Below are positions 56,349 to 64,000 of a stretch of 64,000 nucleotides of DNA, one piece after another. The DNA lies in assembly GCA_003290165.1 (NCBI GenBank), contig QNQO01000598.1:434001-498000 (forward strand). The letters run 5' to 3'. The notes under the pieces are model-generated. The model made no database searches. It saw only the letters and a list, made by a program, of their open reading frames with translations, and had not been told where the DNA came from. A program made the position numbers and the translations under genes. Source of the stretch: Berberis thunbergii. Its lineage: Eukaryota > Streptophyta > Magnoliopsida > Ranunculales > Berberidaceae. Positions within the stretch are counted from its first letter, which is position 1. The number at the start of each line of letters is the position of its first letter.

Positions 56349-57986
56349 AGTGGTTGTGGGTGAATGTGAGTGGGTGTAAATGCATCTTACTAGTTTTGAG
56401 AATATGAATGTAAGGGTAGCGTTTGTAACCACTTTGGGTCTATAAATAAACCTAAACACCATTGGAAACTTGTGAAAGAAACATCTCAACCACATATCCA
56501 ACCAGATAATCTTTTATGTCATTTTCAATTCTTGAACTTTATGTAATTTATATTTCTAGCAATTTACTTTACTTTGCACATTTCAATTCTTTTATTTTTA
56601 TTGCAATTTTTTAATGTAATTTAGATTCCTTTGTGTTTGTTTCTTTCCATTTTTTTTTTGAAATCCTCTTAATTGACCTAAGCGTTGAACTCATAGCCTG
56701 GTTTGAAAAGTTAGATTTCATTTGGGATTTCGCTTACGTGAATTTTTGGCACACCTCCATATACAACTTTGAGAATATTCTTGGGTTAAACATTTTCACT
56801 CAAACACCTTATTAGTGTCATTGAAAGCTTAAAAAAGAGAACCCAAAGAATTTTGGAAGTAAGTCAAGGACTTTGACGAGGAAGTTCATGACCGTTTGTC
56901 TAATTGTATCATCTTCGACATTATCTGAATGTGAGAAAAAGATAAGTCATTTCAAGCTTCTATAAGTTAATAGTAGTGAAAAGTGATTAAAAATATGTTA
57001 CACGATAGATTGGGTGACACGACCCTAAAAACTTTGGTTAAATATCTTCATCTTTCAAAGACTTTTTTTACTGAATATTGTAGTTGTCTAGAAGACGGTT
57101 CTAGTTCATGCCGCCTCATTGACCTTTTCAAATGTGAAACAAATGTCACCAAAGCATTCTTGCTGGAGAGAACAAAGTTTTACTGGTATATATTAGTGAG
57201 AAATTGATAATTAGTTGATTACGTTATTTATGATGAATCGGATGACGCAACTATATTGCTATGAGGAAGAAAGTAGGATCTAGCTTAAAAAACAGTCGAA
57301 TATTCACCTCAAATGATGTACAATTAAATATATGGATAATGAACAAAAAAATGACAAATAAGCACATGGATAAAAATATCTCGCCCTCAATCAAGGCAAT
57401 ATGTTGAATCTTGTTAACTATTGTATAAGGTATCATTGTACATGTTTAGCATCCAAAGCATGGATACACATATATATTTAGGGGATCGGCAAGTAAATTA
57501 TACTGCACATGGTACACACAAAAATAACATACCAATGGTGTTTTTGTAAAAAGAAAGGTATAGACTAACTTTGTTTTATAAAAAACACATTTGTTGGCCA
57601 TATGTACATAAAAGGAATATATTTTGGCGAATTGTGTTTTTGAAACGCACATATTTGGAAATGTGTATAGTGAGCATGCTTCTGTGTATATTGTGTTTTA
57701 TAAAAAGCACAAGTTTGACAATGTTTTCTTAAATTCATAACAAAATTTGATATTCTTTGAAATTGTCTGCTCGTATACATTATGACGTGCACAAGATTTC
57801 TAACATCAAACAATAAAATATGACGAGTTCTTAATTTTGGATGTAAATGTAAGCTAATATTCATCTAAAATAGCTTTGTTTCTTTATTTGAAGGTGATGC
57901 TCAAATAATATTTTTATTTTATTTTAATGAAGAACAAGTTGTAGTCTTCATCTTTAATGAGAAAATTTTAAAGTTTGAATATATAT
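56349..57986. other. AT-rich intergenic DNA
   Basis: No gene is recognised. TTGTTTTATAAAAAACAC-like words recur near 57570 and 57695. Short open frames carry no family signature. Confidence 0.55.
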
Positions 57987-58089
57987 ATTAGGCATAGCTG
58001 TTACTATTGCTCTATCTCATATACTTGCATTATAAACTATAAATTATCTTTGATAACCTCTGTCAAGAGTCTATAGTCGTGGATAACTT
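57987..58089 (+). repeat. left terminal direct repeat of the pararetroviral copy
   Basis: Shares most of its length with 63759-63856, with a few small indels and substitutions. Sequence upstream of the two copies is unrelated, so the repeat begins at ATTAGGCAT. Confidence 0.75.
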
Positions 58090-58400
58090 CGGGTATCAGA
58101 GCCACGTGTCCATCATTTTTTTTTTTTGGGAATAATGGTTAGCCAAGAGACGTTGGTAGACGAAAGTCTCTATGGGAAACCCTTGCAATCTTGACGTTGG
58201 TAGACGAAGTCTTTTGACAGAGTCTCTGGAAAAACCCTTATAGTCAAGTGTTGGCAGATCTCACAGCCTTGTAGCTAGCGTTGGTCAACCGTTAATGCCC
58301 TTTGTTGTCGTGGTTAGGCGTTGTGGTTGGGTGTAGGTGGTCCCGCTCAGTAATCCCCTTTGATGGTCTCATCTATGATGGTCCAACTTGAGGTAAACCC
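58090..58400 (+). other. primer site and leader-like region of the pararetroviral copy
   Basis: GGTATCAGAGCC at 58092 resembles the initiator-tRNA primer site. GACGTTGGTAGACGAA occurs at about 58152 and 58192. AGAGAC ... GTCTCT around 58146-58171 can form a stem. No ORF. Confidence 0.5.
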
Positions 58401-58539
58401 ATTACGTTCTTTTGAAAACATGTTGTCCAAGTGTCTAGGATAACTTGTTCTTCATCCTAGAACATCAAATATGATTTATAATTTATATGCTAAGTATTTG
58501 AAGTAGAACAATAGTTACAACAATAGCCAGATCTGTTTA

Positions 58540-59560
58540 AACCTCTCAAAATATGTTTTATTCCCAATTCATGGATCGATTAAGTAATAGGATGGAACAA
58601 CCCATTCTCAAACAATGAAACCCGAAAAGATCTCTTAGGCAAAATGTTTTAAGAATTTTGTGAAACAAAAAAAACCAATATCCCGTTTTTCCAATGGTTC
58701 GATAATCATTATTAAACACCTCAAAACAACCTAACCAATACAAGTAGTACTATCTATCAAGAAACCACAAACATAGAAGAACAAATTAATCAAAGATTAG
58801 TACAATTAAAACTCATATTAGATTCACAATCTTTAATTCAAAATATAGACAAAGTCTCTCAAACAAATTATAATCCAAACCCCTTATCAAATTTACAAGG
58901 ATTCCAAAATCAAACCATTAATCAATTCGAACAAGAGAAACAAGATTATTTCAAAAAAGAACAAATCAAAATAGATTATCCAATTCAGGATTATAATATA
59001 AACACCAATTTCAAATTAGACAAAGAATTTATTAGACTTGAGTTCGTGGCAAATTACAATGTTCAAAAAAGAAAATAATTTTATTCAAAATATAATGAAC
59101 AAGTAATAGACAAAATAGGCCAAATATTTTATGATTTTTGTGAACAATTTCAAATAAACAAACCATTTTTCCAATGGTAAGAGAACAATTTTTCAATGGA
59201 TAAGGATGATATAACATGTATGTCCCTCCACGAACTAAAAAAGTCAAAGGTCAAGTCTAGGCTTAGCCTTAGCGCATAAAATAAATAAACACGATCTTTT
59301 CAAATCCAAACACCAAAGTCTTATCCCAATAAAAGTATTAACACGCTTTTCAAGCAAGGCAATGACTACTCCAATAATTCTTCATCAAGCAAACAAGAAA
59401 AGAATCATAAATAAACAACAAAAATTCACATCACAAAACAACACATAAAGAAAATAATTGACAAGCAAAAGCAAAAGGCTTTGCCGAAAATGTGGCCAAC
59501 CAGGTCACATCAAAAGATATCAAAACAAGTGGGAAAAATGAAACAAATTATTTCAAACAT
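58540..59560 (+). pseudogene. structural-protein region with CCHC zinc knuckle (pararetroviral)
   Basis: Broken plus frames are rich in Gln, Asn and Lys. At about 59480-59520 a knuckle of CRKCGQPGHIK type is readable, where the last cysteine has become tyrosine. Such a knuckle marks the coat or nucleic-acid-binding part. At least eight stops lie in the best-fitting frames. No movement-protein motif could be identified. Confidence 0.55.
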
Positions 59561-59849
59561 CAAAATCGGAATCAAACTCAACATTTCTTCAAGAAAAAGT
59601 TCAACCCGTCATAATCAAACTACAAAATCCAATGAACCTGACGCAATAAATAATCCAACGAAGACCAAGTTTTCATATCAAATAATTTTTTACAAGATGT
59701 TCAAAGAGAAATCAATATTCTCAAAAAAATAAATCCATTATATGAAAAATACTAATCCAGAAGAAATCAAGTTACATTTTCCAAAAACAATCTAAAAAAT
59801 AAAACTCCAACAATTGTATGTCAATATTACACTAATAATAAACAAATTT

Positions 59850-61640
59850 TACAAAATTACTACAACTGAAATTTTAGATTCAGGTGCTGATCTAAATTGT
59901 ATATCAGAAGGATTAATTCTTTCTAAATATTTTGAAAAAAATAAAAGAAAAATTATATGCGACAAATGAATAACGATTACAACTACAAATTATTAAATGC
60001 CCATATTTGCCATAGAAAATATTGCTTCAATCAAGAATTCATTTTAGTTAAAAACATGGGTCAGTAAATCATTTTAGGAGCACCATTTTTAACAGCAATT
60101 TACCCATTCAAAGTAAATCAAGATAGAGTAATCACAAAAATATTAGGAGAAAAAGTTTTTTTTTTTTTTTCATTTTATGATAAAACCAAAAACTGCAGAT
60201 CTCAACATATTAAAACGAAAATTACAAATTTACGATTTAGTAAAAAAAAAATTAAATCAAATCAATTATTTACAAAAAGAACTCAACTATAAACGAACTG
60301 AAGAACAATTAAAGGATCCAAACCTACAAATTCAAATTAGTCAATTTCAAGCCAAATTAGAAACAAAAGTTTGTTCTGACTTTTCAAATGCATTTTGGAA
60401 CATAAAACAACACATGGTTAGTATTCCTTATGAAGATGGCTTCAGTGAAAAGAAAAATTCCAACAAAAGCCAGGCCAATTCAAATGAGTGCAGAATTAAT
60501 AAAATACTGCAAAGAAGAAATCAATCTTTTAATTAGCAAAAACCTAATTAGAAAACAAAAGAGACTTATTAAACAGACTTGCCCAAGCAACAATATTTTC
60601 AAAGTTTGATATCAAATCAGGTTTCTTGCAAATTCAAATAACTCCAGAAGATTGATACAAAACTGCCTTCAATGTACCTTTTGGACATTACGAATGGAAT
60701 GTGGTTCCATTTGGTAAAAAAATGCTCCATCAAAATTTCAAAACATAATGAATGTCATTTTCAATCTATACACAAAATTCTCAATTGTCTACATAGATGA
60801 CATATTATTCTTTTAAAAAACAATTGTACAACACTGGAAACATTTAGGAAAATTCTTTCAAATTGTCAAGAACAATGGATTAGTGTTATCACCAACAAAG
60901 ATACACTTATTCCAATCAAACATTAGGTTCCTTGGTCGTAGGATCCGTAATGGCACAACCATCCCAATTGATCAATCAATTTCATTCGAAGACAAATTTT
61001 CAGATAAAAATAAATTCCAAAGATTTTTAGGAAGTCTCAATTATGTGGCTGATTTTTTCAAAAATCTTAGAATTTTAGTTAAGCCTCTATATGCCAAATT
61101 TCTTAAGAATCCTCCACCATGGTCAAACCTTTATACAAAGATTATTTGTCAAGTCAAAACAACTGTTAAAAGTTTACCTTGTTTAGGTATACCCAAACCA
61201 ACAACCTTCAAAATTGTAGAAACAGATGCATCAAATATGGGGTATGGTGATATCCTTAAACAAAGAACAATTGATCCGTTTCCATTCTGATTTTGGGAAC
61301 AAAACCCAATCATATTATTCAACTATCAAAAAAGAGATTTTATCAATTGTTTTCTATATCATGAAATTTTTAGATAATCTTTACAATCAACCATTTTTAT
61401 TATGTATTGATTGTCAATCAGTCAAAGAGATTTTGAAAAAAAATGTTAAAAAACCTTGTGTCAAAATAGATTTTTGCTAGATGGCAAACACTTTTGTCTT
61501 TTTCTTATTATTTTCAAATTAAGTTTATAAGAGATGGCTCAAACTCCCTTCCAGATTTCCTCACTAGATAATTTCTTCAGGGAATAATAGAGCCTCAACC
61601 CTCAGAAACTCAACCTCAACCTTCTCACCCTTTCGATTGC
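59850..61640 (+). pseudogene. protease, reverse transcriptase and RNase H region (pararetroviral), degraded
   Basis: A protease-like DSGADLN trace lies at about 59880, reverse transcriptase blocks with FGHYEW and YIDDI at 60600-60810, and a GSLNYV connection block near 61030. RNase H follows with ETDASNMGYG (about 61220) and a CIDCQS block (about 61405), ending near NSLPDFLT at 61545. The parts are spread over all three plus frames with stops between, so no enzyme can be made. Order protease-RT-RNase H without integrase is the Caulimoviridae pattern. Confidence 0.75.
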
Positions 61641-61749
61641 AGATGAAGAAATTCACTCAAACCGTCTCATACAGTTTTTCACTTTGTTGCTAGCAATTAC
61701 AAGACAATAACTCTCCCCATTGTTTCCTTTTCAAAGCAAAAGCCCAAAT

Positions 61750-62770
61750 TATGGTCTGATATGATCAATGAAGATGATTTTCCAAGACTTTCGCCATCAT
61801 CCTCTGTTGACTCAATCAAAGACTCTTATGCATTAGTACTCAAGAATCAAAACAGGTTTGAACCCCTTCAATTCAAAACACAATTCCAAAACCATTTTCC
61901 CAAACCAGTCAAATTGCAAAACAAAACCAGTCTTTTTAAAAAATCCAAACCTTTCAATATGTCGCAACTCCCACAATTGAACCAATTTGTTATTTGGAAA
62001 ACTACTATGGTAATCCAAATGACAGTCCCATCAAAATAGCCAATTCTCTTTTACTTCTAAAATCTCCATTTATCTCTGATAATCTCAAAAAAATCAGGTT
62101 GTTTTATGAGTTTATTCTCGTAGATAAAGATTCAATTTTAGTTACACCTAATAGAGACAAAAATGATAATTTCAAAATTACCCACTCCAAATGTCAAATC
62201 TTTAAGATCCTTTTGCCAGAAGAATGGAACCAAAATCCTTCACTCCCAAAAAATCCATCAAACCCTTTAAGCCTCAATTTTTCAATTATTTTGAATATCA
62301 AAAAGCATAGTTTTGAGTTTTTTTTTTCAACTCCAAATTGCTCTCCCTCATGGTTTTTTATGTTTTGTCCAAATTTCAAAGTTCAATATTTTCTTTACTG
62401 GTTTTCTCACTGATGGTGGAATCAGTATGGTCCAGTTCAAGAAATCCTTCCACCCCAAGTTCAAGAAGGTTTTAAAGTTTTCAAAATAAATTTCAAACCC
62501 GCCGCAGTTTTTAAGCTCAATTATTATGTTTTTTCTTAAAAATTTCCTGCCATGAATTTGTTGCTGGGATTATGTTACTTCTCTAATGCAAGGCAGAGGT
62601 CAATTTGCACAAGCTCCACTATCTTTATGCCGAAGATTCAAAGTCAAATGGTGGACAAGTTTCAAATTTTCTAGTGTCACAAAACAAGCAATGGACAAAT
62701 ACTTCAAGACCAATAAATCAATCCAATCAGGCAAAAATAATCTTTCAAATTTAGTAAAACTTAAAGCATA
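61750..62770 (+). pseudogene. downstream ORF of the pararetroviral copy
   Basis: Frames at 61761-62039, 61994-62413 and 62586-62771 overlap or follow each other and share Lys/Asn/Phe-rich composition. The last contains a LCRRFKVKWW motif, which I associate with ORFs next to pararetroviral polyproteins in plant genomes. Function is unknown. Confidence 0.45.
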
Positions 62771-63758
62771 GGTCCTAATAGCTACCTCAACAAAGCAAAT
62801 TTATGAAACGATTTCTCATATTTGCTCATCAGTTAGAGACGATAATGATGATGCAACTTTTCAAGCCAATGACAATGAAGACGATTGCTTTGACCTTTTT
62901 TTTGTCTTATCATCAATAATTTATCCAAAATTCCATTAAAACAACAATCAAAGGACCAAATATCACAATCAATCCAATTTCAAAAGCCGTTGCTAAAAAT
63001 AGTACAAGTTATCCAAATCCACTGAAAGAAAATAATCTTTCAAACAATCAATAATGGACAAGTCCATTTTTCACCAAACAAGTCTCCATCAATCCAATAT
63101 CCAACCAAAGCCATCATCTTCAATACTTAACACACCACGTGTCTCAACCGTAACCCACACATCAATATCTCACCAAACCCAACAAAAACCATCCATCGCC
63201 AAATTCAAGCCAAGTGTTCCTATCCTCAAACTCACCTATCAATCTCATTCAAACCAAAACTCAATTATTTCAAAATCATCCTAAGTGTGTCATTTTTTTT
63301 ACTCAAAAGTCAAATCCCACCATCCATTATTGATCAAATGTCTCAATCTCTCCACCGAAAGATATCCAATAATGCAAAAAGTTTCACTCCCTTTCAATTA
63401 TTCCACATCCTGCCAAAATAATATCAATCACACCAACCACACTTAACCAAAGCTACAATAATATTGTCTTTCAATTATCAAGGTATTTGATGCTTTGCCA
63501 AGGATATAAAAAAAGGAAGACTCAAGAGTTCAAAACATCTTTCGAAATAGCCTTAGAAGAATCACATAACCTTTCTGATCCCTAATTCTTTATATCTCCT
63601 GTTCAAAGCTGCTGTAATTTCAAAGTTGTATTTTCAAGTTTCAATTCCAAGAATCCTGTAAGTCTTTACAATTTCTTTCAATATTTTGTACATCATTTTC
63701 TATCAATAAATTGCATGTTTTCAATCATCATGTATCTAGGCTAAATTTTGAATAAGTG

Positions 63759-63856
63759 ATTAGGCATTGTTGTTACTATTGCTCTATTTCTTACATTATA
63801 AAATATGAATTATCTTTGATAACCTTTGCCAAGAGTCTATAGTCCTGGGTAACCTT
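63759..63856 (+). repeat. right terminal direct repeat of the pararetroviral copy
   Basis: Second copy of the 57987-58089 repeat. After CCTT the sequence leaves the match and no primer site follows. Confidence 0.75.
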
Positions 63857-64000
63857 TTGAGACAATTTACATCAACTTCTGAATTTAAAAATGCAGTTAC
63901 AGTAATTTTGTATTCTTTGTTTATTATTAGTGTGATATTGACATACTATCTTTGGAGTTTTATTTGTGAGATTGTATTTGAAAAATGTAACTTGATTTTT

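Larger units (their letters stand above)
57987..63856 (+). mobile_element. endogenous pararetrovirus (Caulimoviridae-like), decayed copy
   Basis: A stretch of about 100 bp at each end is repeated directly (57987-58089 and 63759-63856: ATTAGGCAT, TTACTATTGCTCTAT, AAGAGTCTATAGTC). GGTATCAGAGCC (58092) next to the left repeat is an initiator-Met tRNA primer site, used by this family. Then come a leader with stem-loops, a structural polyprotein region with a CCHC knuckle, a protease trace, reverse transcriptase with YIDDI, RNase H, and a further ORF. No integrase is visible and reverse transcriptase motifs fit caulimovirids better than Ty3/gypsy. At 5.9 kb it is shorter than complete relatives (about 7-9 kb). 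Many stops and frame changes make it inert. The genus is not assigned. A gypsy-like element with tiny LTRs is the alternative. Confidence 0.72.

Noticed and set aside
57987..63856. Ordinary Ty3/gypsy element
   Set aside because: No integrase between RNase H and the right end, and reverse transcriptase and RNase H motifs fit Caulimoviridae better. Kept as the alternative because of the LTR-like repeats.
1..64000. tRNA, rRNA or other structural RNA genes
   Set aside because: None found by eye; the TGGTATCAGAGC matches are retroelement primer sites, not tRNA genes.

Overview
The window is nuclear DNA from a flowering plant, most likely a eudicot and possibly woody. It has GT-AG split plant genes, a plant-type GRAS regulator with a miR171 site, AT-rich intergenic DNA and a dense mix of plant transposon families. 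The species cannot be named from the sequence alone. Only two host genes look intact: a cytosolic-type seryl-tRNA synthetase (nine exons, 25790-43031, +) and a HAM/SCARECROW-LIKE 15-type GRAS gene (47125-48777, +). Almost everything else is mobile DNA or its remains.

Layout. 1-800: right end of a hAT element. 801-5777: AT-rich intergenic DNA with a hAT-type MITE (4767-5038) and a diverged foldback. 5778-16102: a decayed Ty3/gypsy element with a full 5' LTR, broken gag and protease, antisense ORF remnants of 'putative gypsy type transposon' kind, a roughly 2 kb nested insertion and a truncated 3' LTR. 16103-22800: a decayed Mutator-like (MULE) transposase with SWIM and OTU-protease regions, then an opposite-strand plant mobile domain (PMD) pseudogene. 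23072-25632: nested small DNA elements ending about 160 bp before the SerRS start codon.

25790-43031: the SerRS gene. Intron 4 is 12.4 kb and holds a hAT element that captured methionine synthase and ALOG/LSH gene pieces, a long-TIR Pack-MULE-like element, a broken DUF630/DUF632 gene copy, a second hAT element, two LINE remnants and a TRIM-like element. Intron 5 (2.8 kb) holds a hAT transposase remnant and an LTR fragment. All splice junctions and the reading frame survive, predicting a 448-residue protein.

43032-47124: intergenic DNA with an almost perfect 88-bp-arm hairpin. 47125-48777: the SCL15-like gene with a miR171-complementary site. 50090-51583: a probable antisense LTR. 51930-56348: a Ty1/copia element lacking a recognisable gag, which carries an antisense MBF1c gene fragment just after its primer-binding site. 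57987-63856: a decayed endogenous caulimovirid-like (pararetroviral) copy with about 100 bp terminal redundancy.

No single new protein system stands out. The distinctive theme is repeated capture of host gene pieces by three different element classes (hAT, MULE-like, copia), and an essential tRNA synthetase gene that keeps its frame around more than 15 kb of intronic transposon sequence.
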